Origin: Nereida sp. MMG025
GTDB taxonomy: Bacteria > Pseudomonadota > Alphaproteobacteria > Rhodobacterales > Rhodobacteraceae
Assembly (NCBI RefSeq): GCF_021654165.1
Contig: NZ_JAKFZN010000001.1
Span: 1-64,000 of the forward strand
Reading direction: 5' to 3'
Length of the DNA: 64,000 nucleotides
Made by a program: the position numbers and the translations under genes. Below are positions 16,051 to 24,535 of the stretch, piece after piece; position 1 is the first letter of the stretch, and the number at the start of each line of letters is the position of its first letter. The notes under the pieces are model-generated. The model had not been told where the DNA came from. It worked only from the letters and a program-made list of their open reading frames with translations, and did no database searches.

Positions 16051-17034
16051 ATGAACCAAAAGATCGATCTCGAACTCATCAGTCTCACGAAACGCTACGG
16101 CACGACCGTCGCAGTAGATGCAATCAGTTACCACTTCAGCGCGGGTACCTACGCTTGCCTTCTGGGGCCTTCCGGGTGCGGGAAGTCGTCCACCCTACGC
16201 ATGATTGCCGGACATGAAACTGTGTCTGATGGATCGATTACCCTAGGAGGCCGGGACATCTCCGACCTGCCACCTGCCAAGCGGGGCACAGCAATGATGT
16301 TTCAGAACTATGCGCTGTTCCCGCACCTGAGCGTACTCGACAACGTGGCCTTCAGTCTGACCATGAAAGGTGTGGACAAGCCCAAGCGCTTGGCCCGCGC
16401 GCATGAACTGTTGGAACTCGTTGACATGACGGCAATGGCGGACCGACTACCTGCACAATTGTCTGGCGGTCAACAGCAGCGCGCGGCGTTGGCGCGGGCG
16501 TTGATTACGAAACCGGATGTTCTGTTGCTTGATGAGCCGCTCTCGGCTTTGGACCCGTTCTTGCGCATTCGTATGCGGGCCGAATTGAAAAAGCTGCAGC
16601 GGGAACTGGGCATCACGTTCGTCCATGTCACTCATGGTCAGGACGAGGCTTTGGCGCTGGCCGATGAGATCGTCGTCATGAATGACGCGAGTATTGAGCA
16701 AGCTGGCAAAACGCGATCCGTCTTCGACGCGCCCAAAACGGCTTTTGTTGCCCGGTTCCTGGGCTCTCACAATGTGGTGGCGATGCCCGAAGGGATGGTC
16801 GCGGTCCGGTCTGATGCTTTGAAAATAACAAGCGACACTTCGGCCAAGCTACCCGGCACCATCACCAACATTGAATATCAAGGCACGCATGTCGCGCTAA
16901 CGGCCACTGTTCCCGGTGCGCAAGAAGTAACCGCATTGCTGTCAGACAAGGAATTCTTCGGCAACCCGAAGGAGTTGGGCGAGGCCATCGGTCTCGACTG
17001 GGAGGCCGAGGCAGCGCATGCCCTGGCTGGATAA
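16051..17034 (+). CDS. ABC transporter ATPase, spermidine/putrescine (PotA) type
   Basis: 327 residues. Walker A GPSGCGKSS (39-47), signature LSGGQQQR (137-144), Walker B LLLDEPLSALD (about 158-168), then a C-terminal TOBE-like region from about 235. It powers the importer formed with the next three genes. ATG 16051 is preceded by TGGGGGTGAC. First gene of a five-gene operon with substrate-binding protein, two permeases and an Asp/Glu racemase. Substrate cannot be read from sequence; the racemase suggests an amino-acid derivative, hydantoin or similar compound rather than a polyamine. Confidence 0.92.
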   Translation: MNQKIDLELISLTKRYGTTVAVDAISYHFSAGTYACLLGPSGCGKSSTLRMIAGHETVSDGSITLGGRDISDLPPAKRGTAMMFQNYALFPHLSVLDNVAFSLTMKGVDKPKRLARAHELLELVDMTAMADRLPAQLSGGQQQRAALARALITKPDVLLLDEPLSALDPFLRIRMRAELKKLQRELGITFVHVTHGQDEALALADEIVVMNDASIEQAGKTRSVFDAPKTAFVARFLGSHNVVAMPEGMVAVRSDALKITSDTSAKLPGTITNIEYQGTHVALTATVPGAQEVTALLSDKEFFGNPKELGEAIGLDWEAEAAHALAG

Positions 17035-17061
17035 CGAACCGTTCAACAGAGAGGACAAACC

Positions 17062-18336
17062 ATGACGACAATCTCCAAAGTACGCTATTCGCGTCGCTCG
17101 CTGCTGAAGTCGGGTGGCGCGGCGGTGGCGGCCGCCGCGCTTCCGGCTCCAATGGTATGGGGTCAAGAGACGAAAGACATCACCTTGCGCCAGTTTGGTA
17201 CCGGGGTGTCGAACCTGAATGACGTTGCACTGAAGGTCAAGGAAGACCTTGGCTTCAATCTGGAAATGACCGCGCTGGACACCGACAGTGTGACACAGCG
17301 TGCAGCGACGCAGCCCAACAGCTTTGACATTGCCGATATCGAGTACTTTATCTGTAAGAAAGTCTGGGCGGCAGGCAACCTGCAAGCGATGGATACCTCC
17401 AAGATCGCACAGTACGACAACATTGCAGGGACCTTCCGCAGCGGGCTTTTGACACCTGAAAGCACCATCGCCCAAGGCACCGCGCCGCACACCGTGGGCT
17501 TCACCACCGGCGTTGATGGCACGGAGTTCGTTCAGGAAGAATCCGGGTGGATGACCCTGATCCCAACGATCTACAACGCTGACACCTTGGGCATCCGCCC
17601 GGACTTGATCGGTCGCCCGATCAACAACTGGTCCGAGTTGTTGAACCCGGAATTCAAGGGCAAAGCCTCGATCCTCGACATTTCGTCCATCGGCATCATG
17701 GACATGGCCTTGGTTGTGGAATCCATGGGCGAATACACCTACCCGGACAAAGGCAATATGACGAAGGAAGAGATCGATCTGACGCTTGGCATCTTTACCG
17801 AAGCCAAGAAGAACGGTCAGTTCCGGGCGTTCTGGAAGTCGTTCGATGAATCCGTGAACCTGATGGCGTCGGGTGAGGTTGTGATCCAGTCGATGTGGTC
17901 ACCTGCGATCACCGCTGTGCGTTCGCAAGGCATTCCTTGCGTCTATCAGCCGTTGGAAGAGGGCTATCGCTCTTGGGGCGGCGGTCTTGGGCTATCGGCA
18001 TCCTTATCGGGCATGGAGCTGGATGCAGCCTATGAATACATCAACTGGTACCTGTCCGGTTGGGTCGGCGGCTATTTGATGCGTCAGGGCTATTACTCTG
18101 CCGTTCCAAGCACGTCCAAGGAATTCATGACCGAGGACGAATGGGGCTACTGGTACGAAGGCAAAGAGTCTCAGGGCGACATCGTCTCCCCCACCGGCGA
18201 CAAGCTTGCCGGTCCCGGCGAAGTCCGCGACGGCGGCTCTTTCCTGGATCGCATGGGGTCCGTGGTGTGCTGGAACTCTGTCATGGACGAGAACCAGTAC
18301 ATGGTCCGCAAGTGGAACGAGTTCATAGCCGCCTAA
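17062..18336 (+). CDS. Periplasmic substrate-binding protein, PotD type, Tat-exported
   Basis: 424 residues. The N-terminus has a twin-arginine signal (SRRSLLKSGGAAVAAAALPA, residues 10-29) with cleavage expected shortly after about residue 30. The body resembles extracellular solute-binding proteins that work with PotABC-type systems (LRQFGTGVSNLN, ATQPNSFDIADIEYF, SGEVVIQSMWSPA). Larger than classical PotD (about 350). It delivers the ligand to the two permeases encoded next. Start ATG follows GAGAGGAC. Confidence 0.9.
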   Translation: MTTISKVRYSRRSLLKSGGAAVAAAALPAPMVWGQETKDITLRQFGTGVSNLNDVALKVKEDLGFNLEMTALDTDSVTQRAATQPNSFDIADIEYFICKKVWAAGNLQAMDTSKIAQYDNIAGTFRSGLLTPESTIAQGTAPHTVGFTTGVDGTEFVQEESGWMTLIPTIYNADTLGIRPDLIGRPINNWSELLNPEFKGKASILDISSIGIMDMALVVESMGEYTYPDKGNMTKEEIDLTLGIFTEAKKNGQFRAFWKSFDESVNLMASGEVVIQSMWSPAITAVRSQGIPCVYQPLEEGYRSWGGGLGLSASLSGMELDAAYEYINWYLSGWVGGYLMRQGYYSAVPSTSKEFMTEDEWGYWYEGKESQGDIVSPTGDKLAGPGEVRDGGSFLDRMGSVVCWNSVMDENQYMVRKWNEFIAA

Positions 18337-18339
18337 GCG

Positions 18340-19257
18340 ATGCGCGCCGGGGGGCCTTGGTCCTCCGGCACACAGCAATTTTCAAGAAAGACGGTAGAGG
18401 CAGATTTGCGGAACAATACAGTCATAGGTTGGCTTTTGGCGGCCCCATTGTCGCTGGTGCTGCTGGTGTTCCTTGTCGCCCCGATTGTGATGATCGTGGT
18501 GGTCAGCTTCTGGGGCGCAACGGAATGGTCGATTTATCCGGCGTTTCTGTTGGACAATTACGAATTCCTGTTGACCTCGGATGTGACCTATCGGGTCTTT
18601 TTCAACACCTTCAAATACGCCTTTATCACATGGGTCTTTACCCTGCTGATCGGCTTTACTGTCGCCTATTACCTGGCCTTCCATATCCGCACGCTCACAT
18701 GGCAAATTGCACTGTTTTTGCTCTGCACGATTCCGTTCCTGACATCGAACATCATCCGCATGATCTCCTGGATCCCATTTCTCGGGCGCAACGGGATTGC
18801 CAATTCGACACTGATCTCGATGGGCGTCATTGATGAGCCGCTGGAGTGGCTGCTGTTCAGCGATTTCAGTGTGATCCTTGCCTTTGTGCACCTCTACACG
18901 CTTTTCATGGTAGTCCCGATCTTCAACACGATGATGCGCATCGACAAATCCCTGATCGAGGCGGCGGCGGACGCAGGCGCAACGGGCTTGCAAACGCTTT
19001 GGCACGTGATCATCCCTTTGACCAAACCCGGCATCATGATTGGCACGATCTTTGTGGTGGCGCTCGTCATGGGAGACTTCATCACGGTCCGGTTCATGAG
19101 CGGCTCTCAATCCGCCAACATGGGACGTTTGATCCAGAACGACATCGCGCTGCTGCAATATCCGTCCGCATCGGCGACCGCAGTGATTCTGCTGGTCACG
19201 GTTCTTATCCTGATCGGAACGCTGCTGCGCTTCGTCGATATCCGCAAGGAGCTTTGA
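18340..19257 (+). CDS. ABC transporter permease, PotB type
   Basis: 305 residues from ATG 18340, only three bases after the previous stop. Six predicted spans; the EAA loop appears as EAAADAGATGLQTLWHVIIPLTKPG pattern around residues 207-230. The first 20 residues look poorly conserved and lack a clear ribosome site, so translation may instead begin at TTG 18406 (LRNNTVIGW). Pairs with the next gene to form the membrane channel. Confidence 0.88.
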   Translation: MRAGGPWSSGTQQFSRKTVEADLRNNTVIGWLLAAPLSLVLLVFLVAPIVMIVVVSFWGATEWSIYPAFLLDNYEFLLTSDVTYRVFFNTFKYAFITWVFTLLIGFTVAYYLAFHIRTLTWQIALFLLCTIPFLTSNIIRMISWIPFLGRNGIANSTLISMGVIDEPLEWLLFSDFSVILAFVHLYTLFMVVPIFNTMMRIDKSLIEAAADAGATGLQTLWHVIIPLTKPGIMIGTIFVVALVMGDFITVRFMSGSQSANMGRLIQNDIALLQYPSASATAVILLVTVLILIGTLLRFVDIRKEL

Positions 19258-19259
19258 TC

Positions 19260-20099
19260 ATGGAGCCGCGCCCCAAGTCATTCTATTTCCTCAGCGCCCT
19301 CTTCGTGCTGTTCCTTGTATTTCTGTATGGCCCCACACTGACCATCGGCATTCTGTCGTTCCAAGGCCCGGGCGGCGGCCTGACCTTCCCGATGCGGGGC
19401 GTGTCGCTGCATTGGTTCCGAGACCTGTTCGAACAACAGGCAGTTGGCGATATCTGGGGCTCGTTCAGCCGGTCACTGGTGCTGGGACTAATGGTGATGG
19501 TGACGACTGTTGTTGTCTCGGTCATGGGGGGGCTGGCCTTCCGCAAGCGCTTTGCCGGGTCCACGGCCTTGTTCTACCTCATCATCACATCGCTGGTGAT
19601 CCCCTCAATCCTGATCTCGCTGGGCGTCGGACTTATCTGGTCGCAATCGGGCCTGCCGGTACACTGGTCAAGTTCCGGCTTTGGTGCACAGCTCACTTGG
19701 ACGTTGCCCTTTGGTCTCTTGATCATGTTCGCCGTTTTCAACCGCTTTGACCGCTCCTACGAGGAAGCCGCTCGCGATCTGGGCGCAAGCCCGTGGCAAG
19801 TCATTCGCCATGTGGTGCTGCCCATCATCGCGCCTTCGCTGATCGGAGTTGCTCTTTTCGGCTTCACCCTAAGTTATGATGAATTCGCCCGAACCCTGCT
19901 GACTTCGGGCAGTTACAACACACTGCCGCTTGAGATTTTCGGCATGACTACGAATGTAACCACGCCGGTGCTGTTCGCCTTGGGCACGTTGACAACCGTA
20001 TTCTCGCTCTTGGTGATCGGTGTCTTTCTGGTTGTCGTTTGGCTATTGAACCACCGCCGTGCACGGGAAGGCTCCGATGCCGGCAAAGGCATGATCTAA
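19260..20099 (+). CDS. ABC transporter permease, PotC type
   Basis: 279 residues with six predicted spans and an EAA loop (YEEAARDLGASPWQV, around residue 170). The ATG at 19260 follows AAGGAG and lies two bases after the previous stop. The stop overlaps the racemase start by one base, tying the enzyme to the transporter. Confidence 0.9.
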   Translation: MEPRPKSFYFLSALFVLFLVFLYGPTLTIGILSFQGPGGGLTFPMRGVSLHWFRDLFEQQAVGDIWGSFSRSLVLGLMVMVTTVVVSVMGGLAFRKRFAGSTALFYLIITSLVIPSILISLGVGLIWSQSGLPVHWSSSGFGAQLTWTLPFGLLIMFAVFNRFDRSYEEAARDLGASPWQVIRHVVLPIIAPSLIGVALFGFTLSYDEFARTLLTSGSYNTLPLEIFGMTTNVTTPVLFALGTLTTVFSLLVIGVFLVVVWLLNHRRAREGSDAGKGMI

Positions 20100-20749
20100 T
20101 GGCGGTGATCATCATCAACCCCAACAGTACGCGGTCAATGACCAATGCCATGCTCGCCCAAGCACGCAGATCAGCCCCCGAGTTGGCGTTCGAGGGCTGG
20201 ACCTCATACGATGGGCCTACCGCTATTCAGGGCGAGGCCGACGGCGAAGCCGCGCGAACGCCGTTGCTTGAGTTGGTCAAACGCGCGTCCTCGCAGGGTG
20301 CCGACGGTATTATCATCGGATGCTTTGACGACACCGCCCTGGAAGAGGCCGCAGCAATTGCGGATTGCCCAGTTGTAGGCATCGGTCAGGCATCCTATCA
20401 CTATGCAGCCCTCAGAAACTGGCGCTTCAGCGTGGTGACAACCCTCTCCATCTCAAAGCCAATCATTCAATCAAACATAGAACGCCATGGGTTCGGCCAT
20501 GTCGTGTCAAAAGTCCGCGCCTCTGAAATCCCCGTTCTGGAACTGGAAACGAACACTCGTCTTGCCATCAAGATGGTTGCGCAAGAAGCGTTGGTGGCTG
20601 AACAAGAAGACGGCATTTCCGCAATTATTCTTGGCTGTGCCGGCATGGTCGAAGTTGTCGATGCGGTCAGGAGGGAACTCTCCGCAGAGGTTATAGATCC
20701 CGTTGAATGCGCGGCACAATGTATGCTTTGGGTGCGCCAGTTAAATTAA
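20099..20749 (+). CDS. Asp/Glu/hydantoin racemase family protein
   Basis: 216 residues of the cofactor-independent racemase fold, with the two catalytic cysteines Cys75 (IIIGCFDD) and Cys180 (IILGCAGM) and the N-terminal IIINPNST signature of the HyuA/hydantoin racemase group. It would interconvert enantiomers of an amino-acid derivative imported by the transporter encoded in the same operon. The start overlaps the permease stop (TAATG). Confidence 0.88.
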   Translation: MAVIIINPNSTRSMTNAMLAQARRSAPELAFEGWTSYDGPTAIQGEADGEAARTPLLELVKRASSQGADGIIIGCFDDTALEEAAAIADCPVVGIGQASYHYAALRNWRFSVVTTLSISKPIIQSNIERHGFGHVVSKVRASEIPVLELETNTRLAIKMVAQEALVAEQEDGISAIILGCAGMVEVVDAVRRELSAEVIDPVECAAQCMLWVRQLN

Positions 20750-20841
20750 GTACCGAAGGATCGTTTGAGATTTGTGATAAGGTCAAATAGGCAACGTGGG
20801 GTTGTCGTTCTGGGAGGGCATGGAGGATCGGAGGATCAGTC

Positions 20842-21477
20842 ATGGAACCCACACCAAACTTACCGGCCATTCGCGCACTTCGCCCTGCTTGGACCAAAGG
20901 CCGCATCGTCGGTCAGAAACGGCCGCTGAAGCCAAAACACGTCTGGGCGATCCGGGTGCGACTTGAATTGGCAGAAAACCATCGCGATCTCGCACTCTTC
21001 AATATGGCAATCGACAGCAAGATACGCGGTTGCGATCTGGTCAAGATGAAGGTCGTCGACATCATGGCGTCCGGCCAGATCAAAGAACGGGCATCAGTGC
21101 TACAAAGTAAGACACAGGAACCTGTGCGTTTTGAGACTTCAGAAGGTACTCGAGCTTCGGTCGAGAAGTGGATGGAAGACGAGATCATGATCGGCTCGGA
21201 GTATCTTTGGCCAGGCCGTTTTCATGAACGCCTTCATATCTCAACCCGCCAGTATGCGCGGATCGTCCGGGATTGGGTCACGTCGATTGGTCTAGAGGCG
21301 AGCGCATACGGCACACATTCGATGCGGCGGACGAAAGTCACTCAGATCTACAAGAAGACCGGAAACCTTCGTGCTGTCCAGCTTCTGCTTGGTCACACCA
21401 AAATGGACAGCACAGTCAGGTACCTTGGGGTCGAACTGGAGGATGCACTAGCAATCGCAGAAGCTATTGAAATTTAG
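20842..21477 (+). CDS. Small tyrosine recombinase, intact catalytic set
   Basis: 211 residues, essentially one catalytic domain with a short N-terminal arm. All key residues are present: Arg62 (KIRGCDL), Lys90 (LQSKTQEPV), His159 and Arg162 (HSMRRT), His185 (LLGHTKMDS) and nucleophile Tyr194 (TVRYLG). Proteins of this size are frequent single genes on Rhodobacterales mobile elements. It is the only recombinase in the island that looks intact. It sits at the right end of the ABC-transporter module and immediately before a perfect 8-bp hairpin and repeat copy B, so it may belong to a smaller nested element. Confidence 0.88.
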   Translation: MEPTPNLPAIRALRPAWTKGRIVGQKRPLKPKHVWAIRVRLELAENHRDLALFNMAIDSKIRGCDLVKMKVVDIMASGQIKERASVLQSKTQEPVRFETSEGTRASVEKWMEDEIMIGSEYLWPGRFHERLHISTRQYARIVRDWVTSIGLEASAYGTHSMRRTKVTQIYKKTGNLRAVQLLLGHTKMDSTVRYLGVELEDALAIAEAIEI

Positions 21478-21483
21478 ACTAAA

Positions 21484-21505
21484 GGGCCGCCTTCACTGGC
21501 GGCCC
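21484..21505. other. Strong hairpin after the recombinase gene
   Basis: GGGCCGCC (21484-21491), loop TTCACT, GGCGGCCC (21498-21505): a perfect 8-bp stem seven bases after the stop. No T run follows on the plus strand, so it may be an imperfect terminator or part of the repeat copy that starts within it. Confidence 0.5.
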
Positions 21506-21573
21506 AAAGCCGCCATTGGCTACGATCCGCCACCGCTGCGCTGCGGCCCGTCATTCTGGACTTTCGCTGCGGG
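21496..21573. repeat. Dispersed GC-rich intergenic repeat, copy B
   Basis: Diverged copy of 15021-15098 in the same orientation. It directly follows the tyrosine recombinase. Similar GC-rich sequence continues to about 21690 without coding features. Confidence 0.55.
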
Positions 21574-21859
21574 CGCAAAATCGGGGTCGCGGCGAACTGA
21601 TAGTGTGCGGGACAATGCCGCCGTTCGGTTTTGGGCTTTCGCTTGTGCGGCATCCACTCGCAACCGCCCGAGTGTCCGGTGAAATGGGGGCAAGATCAAA
21701 TGGGAGCTGATGGATTACGATTCTTGGGAGTAGAGTTCTCTATCTCAGTAGCTTTCTTACTCTCACGACGCTGTCTGCATTCCTTATAAACTCTCGGTTT
21801 TCTCTTTCTCCGGGAAGTGTTACCGTGAACGCAGTTTTGTATTTCGGAGAAGAAGTTGT
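21574..21859. other. Non-coding stretch before vgrG
   Basis: GC-rich repeat-like sequence to about 21690, then AT-richer sequence leading to the vgrG ribosome site. No gene, RNA or clear promoter could be supported here. Confidence 0.4.
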
Positions 21860-23794
21860 TTGAACAAGCTCTTTAGCCAGCAGGCGCGTCAGGGGCGATT
21901 GTCCACGATATTGGGCGAGAACGTTTTGGTTCTCCAGCGTATGGACGGCTCCGAAGAACTGTCCGGCGATTTTGAATGGCGGGTTGAGGCGCTTGCGGAT
22001 CAGCCCGCGCTCGATTTGCATGGGCTATTGGGCACCCATGCCACAGTCGAAATCGACCATGCCGATGGGACCCGCCCCTTTGATGGCATCGTGTGTGAGG
22101 CCCGCGCGCGCGGCGCGTTTGAGAACGGGTTTCGCTATGATCTCATGCTGCGCCCGTGGCTGCACGCCGCCAGCCTGCGCCGCAACATGCGGATTTTCCA
22201 CAATAAGACCGTGATCAACATCGTAGAAGATATCCTCAACACGTATGTCGGCTTTGGCAGCCCGCACTTTGAGAGCCGAGTTACAGGCGACTATCCGATC
22301 CTTGAATATACGGTGCAGTATGGCGAAAGCGACGCGGATTTTGTCCGTCGCCAGCTCGAGCGGCATGGCATATCTTGGTCTTGGCGGCATGCGGTAGGCA
22401 ATCACACGCTTCTGTTGACCGATGCGCCATTCAGCCTGCCGGAAATCCCCGGTGCGTCGCGTCCATACTATGGCGTCGGCGGCTTTCACCAGCATGAAGA
22501 AGAGCATTTTAGCCTCTGGTCATCAGCTGATCGGGTCACGACAGGGGCGGTCCGATTAACAGAGTATAACTTCAAAATTCCCATGGCAGCCCAAGAAGTT
22601 GACCATATGGGGGATGCCACGCACCCTGGCGGCGACATCGAAAGCTATGACTGGCCTGGGGATTACCTCAGCCAGGGTGAAGGCCAAGGGGTCGTGAACA
22701 CCCGTGTTGATGCCGAACGCGGGCAGGCTTCACGCCATGAGGCCGAAGGCGATGTAATCTCACTTGGCGCAGGCTGGCGGGTCAGCTTGCGCGGCGATGA
22801 GGTGCCGGGAGCCACGGGCAAGACATTCGTTTGCCTCAAGGCGCAGCACCGCTTCCGGGCGCAAGGCTATGGCACAGGCGACGCTGGCGGGGACGAAACG
22901 CCCTATGCCGGGTCCTACGTGCTGATGCCCGAAGGCACGCCCTACAGCCCCGAACACCGCACGGTTGGCCCACGCGTCCAAGGCCCCGAAACGGCCGTGG
23001 TCGTGGGCGACGGCGAGATCGACTGCGACGAATATGGCCGCATCCTGTGTCGGTTCCACTGGGACCTCGATGGCGCACAGACGATGCGGGTGCGGGTCAG
23101 CCAAAGTTGGGCCTCCAAAGGCTGGGGCGGCATGGTCATCCCCCGCATTGGCATGGAGGTCATTGTCGAACACCTGCGCGGCGATCCAGACAAACCCATT
23201 GTGACGGGCTGTGTCTACAATGGCAAAAACGATGCGCCCTATGAATTGCCGCAACACAAAACCAAATCCGTCTTTCGATCCGATACACATCAAGGCGAAG
23301 GGTTCAACGAAATCAGCTTTGAAGATCGAAATGGTGACGAACAAATCTTTATTCAGGCAGAGATGGATCAGGATATCATCGTTAAAAACGATCTTCGCGA
23401 GTGGGTTCAAAATGACGCTCATTTCAAAGTCGATAATAATCGAAACGAAGATGTGAAGCGCAATAAAAGCAGTTCAGTCGGTGAGAACCGCATTGACGCA
23501 ACTGCCAAGAGTCATTCCGCATCTGTTGGAAAAGACAGCGCGCTGTCGGTCGGGGACAAGTTCTCGGTCATCGCAGGCGAGAGCGTTTTTGTCCAAGCAG
23601 GCAACGCCACCGTCATCGAAAGCAAGGGTGACCTCATAATTAAAGCGCCAAGTGGTTTTATTCGGATCGGGGCGGATGGCATTACGATCCGTGGAACGAA
23701 GGTCAACATCAATTCGGGCGGATCACCGTTCAATGGTGTTGTGGGCGAGGGCCATACGCCACAGCCGCCTGACGAAGCAAAGGTGAAAGACTGA
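21860..23794 (+). CDS. vgrG: Type VI secretion spike protein VgrG (TssI)
   Basis: 644 residues. The N-terminal gp27-like base (about 1-380) begins with SQQARQGRLSTILGENVLVLQRMDGSEELSG pattern; the OB/gp5-like core carries DEYGRILCRFHWD and SQSWASKGWGGMVIPRIGMEVIVE (about 390-440), and FNEISFEDRNGDEQIFIQAE precedes a beta-helix tail of repeating Ser/Val-Gly units (about 530-620). It forms the tip of the secretion needle. The start is a TTG at 21860 with GGAGAAGAAG upstream. No other structural type VI genes are in the window, so it is an orphan vgrG that must use an apparatus encoded elsewhere. First gene of a five-gene effector set. Confidence 0.93.
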   Translation: MNKLFSQQARQGRLSTILGENVLVLQRMDGSEELSGDFEWRVEALADQPALDLHGLLGTHATVEIDHADGTRPFDGIVCEARARGAFENGFRYDLMLRPWLHAASLRRNMRIFHNKTVINIVEDILNTYVGFGSPHFESRVTGDYPILEYTVQYGESDADFVRRQLERHGISWSWRHAVGNHTLLLTDAPFSLPEIPGASRPYYGVGGFHQHEEEHFSLWSSADRVTTGAVRLTEYNFKIPMAAQEVDHMGDATHPGGDIESYDWPGDYLSQGEGQGVVNTRVDAERGQASRHEAEGDVISLGAGWRVSLRGDEVPGATGKTFVCLKAQHRFRAQGYGTGDAGGDETPYAGSYVLMPEGTPYSPEHRTVGPRVQGPETAVVVGDGEIDCDEYGRILCRFHWDLDGAQTMRVRVSQSWASKGWGGMVIPRIGMEVIVEHLRGDPDKPIVTGCVYNGKNDAPYELPQHKTKSVFRSDTHQGEGFNEISFEDRNGDEQIFIQAEMDQDIIVKNDLREWVQNDAHFKVDNNRNEDVKRNKSSSVGENRIDATAKSHSASVGKDSALSVGDKFSVIAGESVFVQAGNATVIESKGDLIIKAPSGFIRIGADGITIRGTKVNINSGGSPFNGVVGEGHTPQPPDEAKVKD

Positions 23795-24531
23795 TGCCCG
23801 CCGCAGGACGATTGGCCGATATTGGCTCGGGACATGGATGTTTCCCGCCCAGTCCTACAGCAGAAGGTAGCGGTGACGTCTTCACAAACGCGCGGCCTGC
23901 TTTACGCAAAGGGGACGCGGTCATGCCTCATGGCTGCGGGCAATGTCCGCCGCATGGGCGCAGCGTGTCGGCAGGGTCTGCGACAGTGAACATTAACAAC
24001 AGACCTGCCAGTCGCGTTGGTGACGCCATTTCCTGCGGGGGGTCGGTGTCTACCGGCTCTGGTGATGTTTTCATTGGAGATGACACATGGGGCCAGGGGA
24101 CGGGCGACGTGAAACCGTCGGTTCGGTTTGTGTTATCTCAGATCCCCGGCAGCGCGGATCACGGCTACTACAAAGAACCATACAAACTCTTCCACAACGA
24201 TGGCCTCGTCCAAGAAGGTATTACGGACGAGAAAGGCGTGATTACCTTCGACCCTGTTGAAGTCAGTGGCGTCTTCCGGGTCGAAGCTGTCGGACGCATT
24301 TGGACTTTGGATGTGCGTGGGCTGGCGCCCGCAGATACACCTGCCGGGGTCGATGATCGTTTGGCTGCGTTGGGTTACACAATTGCGGATGAAGGCCATA
24401 AGACAGCTCTGTCGCCAGACCGGAATGAGGCCACGGGCGGACTTGGCTGGTTTCAGGCGGCACGCGACGAAGACGACGCCAGCACTGCTTCGGAACGCGT
24501 AACGAAATTCCTCAAAGCACTGCTACCGTGA
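23794..24531 (+). CDS. PAAR-domain spike tip with C-terminal extension
   Basis: 245 residues. The first 105 residues form a PAAR domain (GHGCFPPSPTAEGSGDVFTN, HGCGQCPPHGRSVSAGS, RVGDAISCGGSVSTGSGDVFIG), with the Cys/His residues that bind the tip metal. The remaining 140 residues contain a beta-rich segment (about 125-180) that may be an adaptor for cargo. ATG overlaps the vgrG stop (TGATG). It probably caps VgrG and carries the phospholipase encoded next. Confidence 0.88.
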   Translation: MPAAGRLADIGSGHGCFPPSPTAEGSGDVFTNARPALRKGDAVMPHGCGQCPPHGRSVSAGSATVNINNRPASRVGDAISCGGSVSTGSGDVFIGDDTWGQGTGDVKPSVRFVLSQIPGSADHGYYKEPYKLFHNDGLVQEGITDEKGVITFDPVEVSGVFRVEAVGRIWTLDVRGLAPADTPAGVDDRLAALGYTIADEGHKTALSPDRNEATGGLGWFQAARDEDDASTASERVTKFLKALLP

Positions 24532-24535
24532 TCCC

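Noticed and set aside
21484-21505. Perfect hairpin as a rho-independent terminator
   Set aside because: The stem is strong but no T run follows on the plus strand, so it is listed only as a hairpin.
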